Source: Warburgia ugandensis
Taxonomy: Eukaryota; Streptophyta; Magnoliopsida; Canellales; Canellaceae
DNA length: 64,000 bases
Direction of reading: 5' to 3'
Assembly (NCBI GenBank): GCA_035236585.1
Contig: CP141136.1
Location: forward strand, 54,143,136-54,207,135
The translations under genes and the position numbers were made by a program. Shown here in pieces: positions 1 to 13,008 of this stretch. Position 1 is the first letter of the stretch, and every line of letters begins with the position of its first letter. Below the pieces are notes generated by a model. The model worked only from the letters and a program-made list of their open reading frames with translations. It was not told the DNA's origin and made no database searches.

Positions 1-2974
1 TTCACTAAGCACTAAACTATTTTTCATATATAGTAAAATATTCTGAAATTGTTCTTAAGAGAATGGAATATTCTTGATGTGGTAGTTAACTATTTTTCCA
101 CTCTAAAGTGAAACCTTTAACTTCACATGTAGCTAATTGTTCATCTTAGAGTAGCGAGTTGGGTTCTTTAAGCATATTCAACTCCAACCTAAGATAAAAC
201 TATAGTTAGTTGTTTCTCCATATAGTTGTGTGGCTCCCCATAAATAGTTGATTAATTTTCAAAGGTTGATTGTATTCCCTTATGAATCAGCTACTATGTT
301 TTCCCAGAAGTTTGGCTTGATTCACTCAAATTTTGTTTCAAAACAACTAATGGATAGTTGACTAGATTTTCAAATTTGCATAGCTTTCACATGCTTCCAT
401 CTTCACAAAAAAATTGACTTGGGTAACTAAGGTAGTCTCCTAAATTTGATTTCAAAACAATTGGTTGTCTTCTATCTAGTGTAAAACTTCTCATATTTTT
501 ATTAGAAGCTTGTCCTTAAAACAATTGACTTCACACTAAAACTCTTTGACTTGTCCCTCAAAATAGTTGGGTGTCCACCAAACCACTTGGCTTCCTTGAA
601 ATTAAGTGTAAAATCAGTAAATTATTTGTTAACTTTTTAACTTTGAAGAAATTAACTTATGTGGGGATAATTGGTTGGATTTGCAAGACTCATGTGTGTT
701 CATACAAAATCTCCTCATGTAGATATTTTCTTAACTCATCTATAGATGATGTGAAAAAGGTATGAGAGTAATCCAAATCATTGGTAGAATCCTATAGTGA
801 TAGGAAAATCATCAATCTCTCTACTTGTGGTCCTAACATTTGTTACCACTCCTTCATACATATACCCATGTGAAACCCCTTTCTTGGAAAACCAATCAAT
901 CACTATGTTTTTAAGAACTTGCGTGCTATTGTTCATGCTCTTTCCATCAATTTTGCATCCACACCATATTCAACATCACTATGTACATTAAAAAATAAAG
1001 AACTATTTCTATCTAATATATATTACATAGATACCTCTATACTTAGTTGTTTAGCTCCTAAAATTTCTATAAATAATACCAATGAGGTTTAATTCTACAT
1101 TTCACAGGTCTTGGTACAAATGAGAAAAAATGGTTTTTTTATTTATAATTTTACCCTTAAAAGAGCAAATTTAGAGTTCAAGCAATAAAATAAGCCCATG
1201 TATGCCAAATATCGAATATGAAGTTGGAGAGTTCAATCTAAAAATTGGGTATTATTATCAGAGTAGTTAGAAACCCTAAGTGAAAGACCGAGTCTTATTC
1301 ATACTAAATAGGGTGTTCGTATCAAAAGTGGGGTGATAGAACTTCTCATGCATGCATGCAAGCTAGTCACTACCTTGGGAAGCTTCTAAGGAAAGCTTAA
1401 TTCATATATTAGAATCACATACAATTAGAGCATCTCTAAAGTAAAAAATGTTAGAAGACCAAGACCCACATAAGACTTCTTCCTTTGACTCAATCTCCTA
1501 CTCAACCAAAGGAAGAGATGGAGTATACAGATTTCTTATGTAAGGTGGTAAATTCTTACTTGGTTCCATGTGAAATACATAGAGAAATAAGTAAGGATTG
1601 ATGGTGAAAAAGGAGGAGGATAAGAGAGACAATTTATGAGAAATCTATAGTTGAAATGTATCTTACATTCAAGCACTTAAAGGCCAATAGATACTCACTC
1701 AAGCAAGGATGAGCTAATGAGAAGCTAGACTGCAATGTAGACTAGACTGATAGCCCATTGGTGGAGATTTTTTTGGTGAGTTTCTCACCTATTTTCAAGG
1801 AAAAAGATGTCCAACCTTGTTTGATGCTCATTGGTTGGAGAAAATTATGGTGGGTTGGTAGAAAAATAAGGGGAGGCCAAGAGTGGATAAGAAAATCACA
1901 AAGGAATATATGCCATCTACTCTTTTTTAGGCATCTTGATCCAATGGTAGAGAGAAAATAAGCCCTTAAAGAACTTTTTGGATTAAAACACTCCAACTAA
2001 ATCTCACCCACTCAAGCTAAGGTAAAGATGATCCAAAGGCCAGGAATGAAGCAAACAAAAGTTGCAAACCATAGCCATCGTTCCCTTGTTGACAACTTAA
2101 ACCAAACTTTAACGAAAAAAGGATCTCCACCATGCATTCCAATCTAATGGATCACACTACTTTGAGAGTTTTTGAACTCCAAGCATGCACACCCAATGCA
2201 ATTCATTCCTCCTCCCTAATGGCTTTCCATTCCCACCTCCATCCTTCCTTGATTTTCACCTAGTTATTTCTATCTTTTTTCCTTCCCCACTTATTCTCTT
2301 TCTTTTTACCCTTATCTCCTTCCTTCCTCATATCCATTTCTCATTCAAATCTCATTGCATCGCTACCCATGTCCCATTCCTTCCTCCACAATTTATTCCA
2401 TGCATCCCTTTTGTTTGCTTTCCATCTTATCCTCTCATCTCCCTTACATCTCAACCATCCTTTCTTCCTTTCAACCTTATCATCCTAGCCATTTAGCTCT
2501 TAGGACTTCCACTTCAAAAACTTACAAATAGAGGTGAAGAAGATGACTATGGGATCTCTTACCTTTTCCTAAACCTAGACAGCCAATCTTAGGAGAAATA
2601 GAGGGAGAGATCACCCTTGCCAAGGATCCCCCAAGATCATAAGTCCACATACTTTGGAGAAGAGGTAAGGGTCTCATCCATCCTCACTTTCCCCCATCTA
2701 CTTTCTCATTTTTATTTCTTTCTTTTCTCTTTCTCATTGCATCATACTCTTTCATCTTAGATCACACACACCATCATATATTACTTTCTTTTATTACACA
2801 CATAATCCTTACAATTTATAGGATTGCATGCTCCCACCTATGCTTGCATCCTAGTAGTCCACACATTATTTCCATCTCACTTGCACCCCCATAGATTTCT
2901 ATGCATATGCGTTACATTTTGTGCATCATCTTGCCTTCTTTATTCATTGCATTCACATCCATTTATTTGTTTTT
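1..2974. other. Unassigned AT-rich DNA, pyrimidine-rich at its right end
   Basis: No reading frame here resembles a protein I know. The longest frame (2,185-2,496, plus strand) is a run of F, P, S, L and I residues caused by C+T-rich DNA, so I do not call it a gene. From about 2,185 to 2,970 the plus strand is strikingly pyrimidine-rich, with repeated TCCTTCC, TTTCTTT and TGCAT words. DNA just right of the Athila-like element (15,504-15,720) has a similar flavour, which would fit one pre-insertion sequence split by that element. That is inference only. Confidence 0.5.
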
Positions 2975-4978
2975 TGCAAGTGCACGAGCTATTGCAGTAT
3001 AGTTTGTGAAAGTATGGGTCAATCCCATAGAGACTCAACTTTAAAGTTGGAGTTTAAATAAAATAAAATATATAAAATTAACAAAAATTAAAGAAATTAT
3101 CTAACAATGTACTAACAAACTCAAATTTATTAATTAAATGAAAATTATATAGTTCTAAATTTAAAATGAACATGAACTAAACAAAATAACAAACTAAATT
3201 CAACTTCCCTAGCTTGATAGCTGTGTCATGCAGTAAATTACTCCATATTTGATTACATCCAACTTGATCAACCCTCACCAGTCTATCACTTATGTCTTTG
3301 ATTACTAATTCAATGGTTGGATTAAGCAAACTTTCTAAAAACTTAATGATCTAGATCAATGGAAGAAATTAAGATTTGGATGGCTTAGATGGACTACCTG
3401 AATTCTAGATGTAAAATCAAAGAAATGGATCAGGTAAGAATTGAAATGGGATGAAGGGCTAAAAGTTTATTTGAAAATTTAAGAGAAATAGAGTGCGAAT
3501 GAAATTGGTCTTTTTGGTTAAGGTTGGGCCATTGATTTGGTTCACTTAAAACCATCCATGGATTAATCTGTAGTTCAGGGGTTTTTTGAGAAAAGGACAA
3601 ATTAGGGAACATGGCAAACATGATACATAAGGCATTAAAGTAGAGGGGAAATATGCAAAAATGGAATTTTTCATAAATTTTCTTTTAACCAAAGAAGAAG
3701 CAGAATGGAGGATTTTGAACAGCTAAAATGAAGGGGAGAAAAGAGGAATGGGGTGAAACCCCAATTAGGTTTTAACCAAAATGAAGGAAGATTGTAAAGA
3801 AGACCCAAAATGGGTGAAAACTATTGGAAATTAATGGAAAAATACTATTGGAAACAAGGAGAAACTTTGGAGAGTAAAATAGGAAACAAGAAAGAAAATA
3901 TAAGTGGAAATAGGGTAAAAATAATGATAAAAATTGTGGTCGAGAATGAATGGAAAAAAGGTGAGTGAACCAAATGGCAAAACGTGCAACCAAACCAGAG
4001 AGGAAGATGGTGATGACAAGAATGGTGAAACAGGGAATGAGATGGTGATGAACGGGGGGTGAGATGATGATGTAAGAGGAGCAAAAACTAACAAAAATAG
4101 GGAAAATCAAGGTGGATAAATAGAGATTGGAATCAATGTTGATGTGAAGCAGGGGAAAACAATGGTTGGAAGGAAAAACATGATGAATAAAGAAGGACAA
4201 AGACTATTGTGAAACAGGGAGTGCCAAACTAATTAACAGAGAGAACAATGAAGTGAAAACTGATTAAGAAATAGAGGGGAAATCACAGTGGAAGAAGATT
4301 GAAAAAAAGAAAAGAAAAAACAATGATGAAAGGGAGATCTAGGGTAGAGAAGTAGTAGGAAGGGAAGGCAGAGAGATGGTTAAGAGAGAAGCTAGAAGAT
4401 AAGGCTGGGATTGTGAAGATCTTTCTTCGGTTAAGGCCTCTTCTTCTCTACATATGTATAGGCCTCTCCTTCTAAGTTTTCTTCCTCTACATATCTTCTA
4501 AATATGGCTATTTTCAAAACTTTGGTTCCCCCTTCTTTTTCTAGCCTTTTCCCTTAATAGTTTCCTAATTGTCTTCTTACTCTTAATATCTTTCCCAAGA
4601 GATAATATATAATCCTTATTTATCCACCTTGATTTATCCACCTTAGATTCCTTTTCTATCCTTCTCTCCATGTATACTACATTCACATTAGCCATTGTAG
4701 AATGATGATGATCTGGCACCAATCAGCTCGATCTAAGTCATCCAATTCCATTATGGTTGAATTGCAATACATAAAACCCAATTAAAATTATCTTGACCAT
4801 GATTTAATCATATAATCAGCTTCGATGATCATCTGGACATTAAATTTTGCTAATTAACAGTTAGATAATTAATCAGAGCTATAATGCATATTTAATCTAA
4901 AAATTTAAAATTGATGGATTAGATGATCTACCTTGATTCTAATTTAAGAAAATTTTAGTTAAAATTGAATACTCAACA
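2975..4978 (-). repeat. 3' LTR of the Athila-like element
   Basis: It aligns along its length with 13,627-15,503, with many substitutions and small indels. On the plus strand it starts TGCAAGTGCACGAGC and ends ACTCAACA, so in sense it runs TGTTGAGT to CACTTGCA. The stretch 3,640-4,400 is strongly purine-rich on the plus strand. The long frames there (3,772-4,200 and two shorter ones) translate into H, S, F, P and L runs and are artefacts of that composition. No clear polypurine tract sits at its inner edge; the sequence there in sense is CCAGGGTG. Confidence 0.88.
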
Positions 4979-6699
4979 CACCCTGGACAAGCATTTTGCC
5001 AGTTACGTGCAAAACATGCAAAAAATTATTTTTATTAAAAGTGATACAAATTTTTATTTTTCTAGGTACTTATGATTGCATTTAGCATATGTGACAAGCC
5101 CTTAAACCCTTAGGTTACCCCTTGTGGATGAGTTAAGCATCGTGAAAGTTTATAGTGAATGCACCCACAAAATTTCAAAAGGCATTTTCAAGTTAACTCC
5201 TACTTTTGTCTCAGAGAATTACCTTCAATAAATCTATTAACTTTAGCAAACTAATAAAATTGAATAAAAAATTAGAAACCCTACCCATATGCTAAACACA
5301 TTCCAACTAAGCTCAGATCCATATGTGCATAATCTACATATATAATAATCTTTATCTATAAGTAAATTATACCTTTTGAACTCCATCTAAAATTCTCACT
5401 AATGGCATACACTCAGAAATAAAAAATCTTAGATAAAAGATTCAAATCATATCTCTCCTTTAAATATATAATCAAAGTCAATAAAAGCAAATTTATCTCG
5501 TATATATTTATGAAAGAATGGGAGTCATTAAGGAATTTAGTTTTGATCCCTTTAGAAAAGATAAGATGCCATTACTTTTTTGAACACATAGATATATTAC
5601 TCTCTAAATCCTATTTATTCATATCTTCATCAAGACTATATTCATTCTTGAATCAATAGGTCTTCAGTTAGGATGAAATTTCAGCATAAGACAAGGTACA
5701 AAAGAAAGGGATATAAAGGATATTCAAAATTCTTCAACATAAGTTGAGGTCTTCTAAATAGTTAACAATTTTCCTTTACTTTGTTTGACAAAACTGAACA
5801 TTCTTTCAATTTTTTTTATTTAGACTTTGTCTTTCTTTTCAACACTTTTGAAGATCTTTTTCTTCATATTCACTTTTTTTCTTTTTTCTTTTGGTATTGT
5901 AACTTTAAAAGTATTTCTTCAATCGTCTCGAGCTTATTTTGGAAGAACAAGTGGTGGACATATTATTTATTATTTGGGGTAATAGTGGTAAGGGTAATTT
6001 GGGTAACAAAAGAAAAGGCATATAAAGCTCAAATTGTTTAACTAGTGGTAAAATGTATTTATTGGTAAGTTCTCTAGGTTTATAGCAAAGATGGCCTAGA
6101 TTCGATAAACTTCTAGAATTTTAAAGATAATATTCCAATAATTTAGGTAATTAGTCAAATTTGTGAGTTAGTGAGATCAAATTTAAATTAAACATTCTGA
6201 AGAAATTTTTTTGAATCCATTTATAACCTCTCAAAAGAATGAATGGCTCTAAAACTCACTTAGGTTATATGTTTCCATTTAATTTCTTCAAGATATTTAG
6301 GTTATAACTACTTATCATTTTAGACTATGTATATGCAACTATGTGTACAAATGTGGAATACTTTAGAAAATAAGTAAAATAATAAATTAATTATGTACAA
6401 TCTATTAATAACCTAAGTTAGCTAGGCTATACTGTAAAAAAAATCTAATTCTCATTATAGTGTAGAAATTTACTTAAAAACTAAAATAAATTTCAATTAA
6501 AAAAAATTAGGAAAATCAACTAAAAATAGAATTTTCGATAATTCTACACCCCCAAACTAAAAGAAACATTGTCCTTAATGTTGAAATACATGACCAAAAA
6601 TGAATATGGTTGACAAAGAAAACAACTAATTCTAAAATACAAAAATATAGTACAAAGGGATCATATCCACTCAATACTGATGAATAGGATTATCTAGAG
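4979..6699. other. Non-coding 3' interior of the Athila-like element
   Basis: Very AT-rich DNA between the integrase remnant and the 3' LTR. A plus-strand segment at about 6,544-6,575 (CACCCCCAAACTAAAAG, then CATTGTCCTTAATGTTG) resembles the sequence commonly found after pol in this lineage. I see no ORF with recognisable content; the frame at 5,781-6,041 is F/Y/W-rich and looks random. I see no envelope-like gene. Confidence 0.55.
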
Positions 6700-7720
6700 T
6701 TGTGGACTCAACTTTTAAATTTTTGTCTTTTAGGAAAGGCTTTAAATGTTGACCATATACTTTAAAAGTATGACCAGTCTTAGCATCCTTAATCTCGACA
6801 GTTCCATATGAAAAAACTTCTTTGATGAAAACTTCATTTGTCCATCGAGACCTAAGCTTCCCTGAAGAGAGGTGAAGATTTGCTAGGATGGAGTAAAGGA
6901 TTTTTTAATTATGTTTTTATCATGTAAAACTTTCATCTTTTCTTTATAAATACTATTACTCTCATATGCTTCCTACTTGATCTATGTGAGCCTACTTTAT
7001 GCATGTTGAAATTATAAGTTTTGTTTGGCAACTGGCAAGCCTTATTTTATATAATAGGATAGAGATATACCAATCGGGGTATGATGTGGAGTCCTATAAG
7101 CCCAGAGTGCATTGGATAGTCTAAGAGACAAATTCTTACAATTTGGATTAATAACCTTTTGTATAATTTGTTTAATAGCTTGATTAAATGCTTCAACTTG
7201 GCCACTTTTTGTGGGTGATACAGTGTTACAACTTTATGTGTGATATTGTACTTTTTCATAAATCCCTCATTGCAAAAGGGGTACCATTATCACTTATAAT
7301 GGCTTGAAGGTGCCCCAAGTCTAGAAAAAATATTTTCTTTTAAGAATTTAATAACTATCTTATGGTCATTTCTTTTACAAGGGACAGCCTCAATCCATTT
7401 AGACACATAGTCTGCGGCTAATACGATATAAAGGTATCCAAAAGAAGGTGGGAATGGTCTCATGAAATCAATGTCCTAGCAGTAAAAAACTTTGATGACA
7501 AGAATAGGGTTCAAAGACATCATATTCCTATAGGCTATTCCTTTTAAATTTTGATAGTGGTCACAAGCTTTGTAGAATACATGTGTGTCTTTAAGCGATG
7601 AGGACCAGTAGAAATCACACTGCAAAATCTTTGCAGTAGTTTTCTATGTAGAAAAATGTTTACCCATGCTACTGAATGACAGAAGGAGATGACATTATTT
7701 TTCTCTAGGACTGGCACACA
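6700..7720 (-). pseudogene. Athila-like integrase remnant
   Basis: Recognisable pieces on the minus strand run from a decayed zinc-finger region (about 7,560-7,700), through a degraded catalytic core, to a clearer C-terminal part: SLRLSNALWAYRTPHHTPIG in one frame, IYKEKMKVLHDKNI, and GKLRSRWTNEVF followed by GTVEIKDAKTGHTFKVYGQH and LKPF. Frameshifts separate these. The open frame at 7,047-7,259 is partly a shifted reading of this region. Confidence 0.8.
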
Positions 7721-7959
7721 TCTCCTAATTAATTGATTTTGGAAATACTTAAGTAGGTATGGATTGTCCCAGAAATAATTCTTGACATTGAAATTTTTTT
7801 TATTTTTTATTTTTAAAATTTGTTCTAATGTTCAGGAATCTTCCCTATGATTAAATAATTTGTTGTAACATACAAACCAAGGAGGATGGGATACATGAAA
7901 AGTTGCTCATCAAGGAATGTGTTTGTAACATGCAACTCCTTCATTGGTTTTGTAAGGAC

Positions 7960-8330
7960 TAGGCAAGACAAATGGCAGTTATAAAATTCTCTGCTCTCTG
8001 TTTATCTTTTATCTCAATGTCAAACTCTTGGAGTGGAAGAATACATCTAAGTAGTTTGGGCTATGCATCCTTCTTGGATACAAGGTGCTTAATGGTTGAA
8101 TGATAAGTGAATATGACTATCTTAGAACAAATCAAGTAAGACCAAAACTTATCCAAGGCGAAGACAACTACTATGAGTTCTTTCTCCATAGTATAATAAT
8201 TCATCTAAGTGTTATTTAGGGCCTTACTTGCATTGTAGATGACATATGAATTTTTATATTTTCTTTGTACTAATATTGCTTCAACAGTGTAATCACTAGC
8301 ATCAAACATCATTTCAAAGGGTAAGCTCTA
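7960..8330 (-). pseudogene. Athila-like RNase H remnant
   Basis: The minus strand reads MMFDASDYTVEAILVQRK, then YVIYNASKALN, MEKELIVVVFALDKFWSYL and LLRCILPLQEFDIEIKDK. This is the standard Ty3/gypsy RNase H order directly after RT. Stops interrupt it. It would degrade the RNA strand during reverse transcription in an active element. Confidence 0.8.
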
Positions 8331-8349
8331 ATCAGGTGGCTGTATGATA

Positions 8350-9190
8350 AGTGTAGTAGTTAAGTTACCTTTTGGCTTTGTAAAATCTTCTTGACAATCA
8401 CCAGTCCACTCGAAAGGGGTGTTCTTTGTGAGGAGGCTACGCAATGGTCTGAATATTGCACTAAAATCTTTAATGAACCTCCTATAGAATCCTGCATGAC
8501 TTAGGAATGAGAAAATATCCCTAACAGATTTAGGGATGGGTAGATTGATAATTAGGTCTATTTTGACTCTATCTACCTCTATTCCTTTGGAATACACTAT
8601 ATGTCCAAGGATAATTTCCTTAGGAATCATGAAATGATACTTCTCCCAATTAAGCATTTGGTTCTTTTCTTCACAACTACTTACAAATTTTTTCTTATGT
8701 TATCAAGACATGCTTCAAATGAATCCCCAAACACAGAAAATTTGTCCATGTAAACCTCTAAGATTCTCTCCACCATATGCTGATCTTCTAGAATTATCTC
8801 TATTCAGTTATACCCTATGTAGCCTTCTAGAAGATAATAGAATTGATGACCAGCTACCTGTTTTAACATCTAGTCCACAAAAGGCAATAGGAAATGATCC
8901 TTCATAATGATAGTGTTTAATTTCTTGTAATTTATGCACATATGCCAACTAGTGGTAACCCTTGTAGGTATGAGTCCATTTTGAGCATTGGTTATAGCCA
9001 TCACTCTAGATTTCTTGGGTACTACATGTATTGGACTTACCCATTTGCTGTCACTTATGAGGTAAATGATCCCCACATCAGGTGATTTAAGGACTTCAGC
9101 TCGAACCACATCCTTCATATTAGGTTTTAACCCTCTCAACAACTGACAACATGGTTTAACATCATCCTCTAAGTATATTGATGGGTGCAT
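8350..9190 (-). pseudogene. Athila-like reverse transcriptase remnant
   Basis: Two open stretches on the minus strand cover the domain. 8,870-9,190 has VRAEVLKSPDVGIIYLISDS, KWVSPIHVVPKK and the INYKKLN region. 8,328-8,657 has MLNWEKYHFM, EIILGHIVYSKGIEVDRVKI and FLSHAGFYRRFIKDFS. Between them VYMDKFSVFGDSF lies where the catalytic aspartate pair should be (usually F/YMDD in this lineage). Here the second aspartate reads as lysine, so the enzyme would be dead even without the stops. Confidence 0.85.
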
Positions 9191-9675
9191 ATCAAAGGGT
9201 TAATACCTTTAATGTTCACTAGGGTCCATTCTATTGCACCTCTCTGTCCTTGAGGGTTTTGAGTAACTATCCCCCTTGGGATGGTTTCAATTCAGAAGCA
9301 ATTATGACAGAAAAGGTTTCTTTCTCTCTTAAATAGGCATATTTGAGTTCAAAAGGTAGAGGTTTCAAATCAAGCTTAGGAGATTTTTACAGAGGATGAT
9401 ATAAGAGTGGACTCTCTTGGTGAAAGTTCCTCATAATGAGATTTTCATCTTTCCATGTCCATAGGGGGTATAGAATCTAAGTGGGCTTGACTTCTATTAC
9501 ATAGTTAGCCATTTCAATGGTAAATGTTTCCTTATCTACTTGATTTCTTAGGTCTTGCCTAATGATCCACTCAATCTCTATATCTAAGGATACTATATCA
9601 AGGTTGAGTGATCGATAACTATGCATATACTAGTGCATGGTGCATTGACTCTAGTTTATACAATGAAAACAAGTT

Positions 9676-9812
9676 GGAAGAGGTTATGAAATAATCCTAC
9701 ACAACTGAATTTATCATGTTGACATAGTGCAAGTCATTAGAGGATAAGGAAGAGGTTATGAAATATTATTACACAACTAAATTTATCATGTTAACACAGT
9801 GTAAGTCATCAA
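9676..9812. repeat. 72-bp tandem duplication
   Basis: GGAAGAGGTTATGAAATA occurs at 9,676 and again at 9,748. The following bases (ACACAACTRAATTTATCATG and on to AAGTCAT) are repeated with a few differences. The period is 72 bp with about 1.9 copies, inside the pol remnant of the Athila-like element, and it further disrupts the reading frame. Confidence 0.8.
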
Positions 9813-9829
9813 AGATTTCTTCTTATTGC

Positions 9830-10190
9830 TTGCAAATAGCAAAGATGTTCAATTCAAGTGTCTTGTTGCCAAATGAAAGCTTCATGAGATCATTTTTGCA
9901 GTTTATTAAGGCAATGGACATGGTAAAAAATAGACGTTTAAGGATGACAAGGATTTCTTTTTGCTCATTTAGTACTAGTAATGTGTCCAAAACTAGAAAA
10001 TCAACTAGGAAAAAAGAATTGTTCTATTTAGACCAACACATCTTCTATTACACTTGTAGGTATTACTACTGATCTATCAACTAATTGGAGTATAGTGGAT
10101 GTTGGCTTGAGGTCTCCTAATCCTAGTTGAATGTAGATGTGTATGGTAACAAATTGACACTGCATCCTAAATCTAACAAGGCCTGGTTAA
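9830..10190 (-). pseudogene. Athila-like aspartic protease remnant
   Basis: Minus-strand translation gives NQALLDLGCSVNLLPY near 10,137-10,190. This matches the Athila protease signature in which the catalytic D-S/T-G becomes DLGAS. Further left come FFLVDFLVLD, ALINCKNDLMKLSFGN and LELNIFAICKQ, the usual sequence after the protease core. Internal stops break the frame. The family enzyme cleaves the Gag-Pol polyprotein. Confidence 0.72.
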
Positions 10191-10899
10191 TCTTATGCTT
10201 GCCAATGATGCAAGTGAGAGTGAGGCAACCTAGATCCTTATATTTTTGGGCTGTATGGTACTAAAGAATTGAATTGAACTTACTTGTTTAGTCACAAATA
10301 CCTTCTTTTGCACATAAATTTTCTCTTAATTAGGTATAGATCCTTAGCATCTAAGATTGATATATTGATCTTGACTTGCTTGAATATCTTTATAATCTCA
10401 TCATTAGTGGTACTTTTTATGACTTGACATAACCTTTGAGAGAACGGAGTAGGAAATTGATATGATTCAATAGGTTAAGTAGGATCCTCTTTAGAGTTTT
10501 CTTTATTTTCAGTGGGGTTTTCTACCTTATCAGTCTTTGGTGGCTCATCTTTTTCCATTCTTTTACCACTCTTAAGAGTGGTGATAGCCTTAGTTTGTTT
10601 CATGGTAGAGCTTAATTATGTGTTAGGTGAATTATTACTAACTGCATGCACACCCTTAGGGTTTGCTTATGGTTGAGTTGGAAACTTTCTTTTTTCATAT
10701 TTTGCATCATTTGGTTAATCATAGTTTTTATTTAATTCATGGATTGTGAGGCTTGTTTTAATTGGACTTCTAATTAAGAAGTTTTTCACTCCTGGTTTTT
10801 GATAAGTTGATGTATATTATCTTCTATAGGCCTTTTGAGTGGTGGCAAGTAAGTTCTAGGAACAACAGATTGATGAGTTTGTTCATATGGGGCTGGAGC

Positions 10900-12245
10900 A
10901 AGGTGTCCTTAATTTTATTAGTGAGACTGGTATGGGTTGGGCTATGAGACATTGACAGTTGGTTCATTTCTCCAAATGAAATTCAGATGATTTCTGTAGT
11001 TGGGATTATATGTCACAGAGTATGGAGAGAAAGGTCTTTTATATGTATTTAGTGAATTAGCTTGATCATGAAGTACCCCTTAGAATGTTGCAATGGTGTG
11101 ACATTTCTAAGTAAGATGTGCAGTACTTTAAAAAATGCTACACACTTGTTCATCCTTTTTAGATATATTCTTCTCCATTTCTATGATCTCCAATTTTTGG
11201 GCTATGGATGCTACTTTGATATTAACATTATCTTTTTCGAACATAGCATACATGCCTCCTTTAGTAGATGTGGTGGTTGGCTTGGGTTTATCTAGGTGTT
11301 CTACTCTTTTTGAATTAACTCATGTCTTTGCACTTTCCACTAGCCATTCTAAACACTCTTTCGCCTCATTTAGTTGTTTATTCAAAAAGTTTCCATTACA
11401 CATTATTTCTATGAAATGGCACATGTCAAAATTAAATCCCTCATAGAAGACAATAATGATGTGCCATGGTTCATAGCCATGATGTGGGCATGTTAGTAAT
11501 AAGTCTTTAAACCTTTTTAAGCATTGGTAGAATGACTCTTTGTCCTTCTGGGTAAAGTTCATTATCTTTTAATAAAGTGTATTTGTTTCATGTGTATGGA
11601 AAAACTTTTTTAAGAATTTCCTAGTCATTTCAATCCAAGTCTTTATGGAACCCGCTAGTAGTGCATTGAATCACATTTCATCTTTTTCATTCAAAGAGAA
11701 AGGAAATACCTGAGGCATTATAGTATTTAAACCAATGTTTCTGTATGCAGGGTACTACATACCTCATCAAACTCTTTAAGATGTAAGTAAAGACTTTCAG
11801 TGTCCAACTTATGGAATCTAAGAAGTAACTAGAGTACTTTCGTTTTCAATTCTAATGCACCAACATTCTAAGGAAGAATAACACAAGATGGTGTACTGGT
11901 GCATGTAGACTACACATAATCTCTTAGAGTTTGGCCATGAAAATTTTGATATAAATCATTGTCCCCATGTTCACTCAATTGGTCCCACTCCTTATTGTTA
12001 TTCCTTCTCTAATCTCTATTTGGTGGATGATTATTCCTCCTTAGTGGAGGTTGATACTCATCATCCATTTGAGGTGGTGATCCCTTATTTAAGATGAGTG
12101 GAGGGCCTTGATAACCTTCAATACTTTCACGGGGTGAGTTATCCAGAGATTGTTGGTTTGTCATTGATGGTGACTGATCTGGTTGTATGTCATTTTGGTC
12201 ATACTTAACTAGCCTTCTGATATTTTCCTGTATCCAAAAGTGCAT
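10900..12245 (-). pseudogene. Athila-like gag remnant
   Basis: The open stretch at 11,320-11,562 encodes a clear Ty3/gypsy gag core, including SFYQCLKRFKDLLLTCPHHG followed by FYEGF, MCNGNFLNKQ and EAKECLEWL, the usual Athila/Tat gag pattern. A separate frame at 12,009-12,245 looks like the low-complexity gag N-terminal side (Q-, P- and D-rich). Stops and frameshifts separate the parts. Gag forms the virus-like particle in intact elements; this copy cannot. The right boundary is approximate. Confidence 0.75.
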
Positions 12246-12968
12246 ACAATGAAAGAACTCTCTTTTATTTTTATTTTTAATGTAAAAAACTAACCTATAT
12301 GGTGCAACCTAAATGCTAATGGTAGACAATGACAAAGCGCACAATTCATACAATTTTAAGGTTAGCAAGTAGGCATTTTTGTTTTTCTTGAATTTGTGTG
12401 GGGGAGAATATTTTAGATTAGCCTAATATAACGCTCCTTCTCTCTTTCAAACTTGCCCCATCACTTATTAGTCAGATCTTAACCTAATCAACCACTTTAC
12501 CCGTAAGCTAGCTGTAGAAGTTTGAGTCGTCTAATGTGTTGTCAAAGCTAGTTGTTTAAATACTAGGGTAGTTAGTTAGATCGGGGCCACTAGAGTGGTA
12601 ATGGGGTCGCCTCCTTCTAAGAGGGTCCTACGAGCATGTGATATTCTCTCTAAGTTTTATCTAATTAATTTTTGGAAGGTTGGGTTACATGTTTGTGGTG
12701 ATTATCCTATGTGGGCTATGAGGTGGTGATTAAATCCACCCTTGATCTTGTGGGATTGAGTGCCCTTACTAATTAATTTTTACTCTCCACATCTCTTTAT
12801 TCCACTCCTTGAAATCGTCGTACCACTTAGGAGTTGAAATAATAACATACGACAAGATTTTTAGCTATTATCAATAAAGGTAATATGATGTATTTTCTAA
12901 GAATCGATTGGGTTACTAACATAGAATCTCTTATTGTAATAGTATCCCAGGTTTTTGCTATTATTATA

Positions 12969-13008
<40 letters not shown>

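Noticed and set aside
1340-1365. CATGCATGCATGCAAG repeat
   Set aside because: Too short to be more than a chance palindromic run; no element structure around it.
2185-2496. 103-aa plus-strand F/P/S/L-rich frame
   Set aside because: Composition reflects pyrimidine-rich DNA; no domain, start context or splice evidence.
3772-4200. 142-aa minus-strand hydrophobic frame and its neighbours
   Set aside because: Part of the purine/pyrimidine-biased LTR. The matching frame in the other LTR is much shorter and differs.
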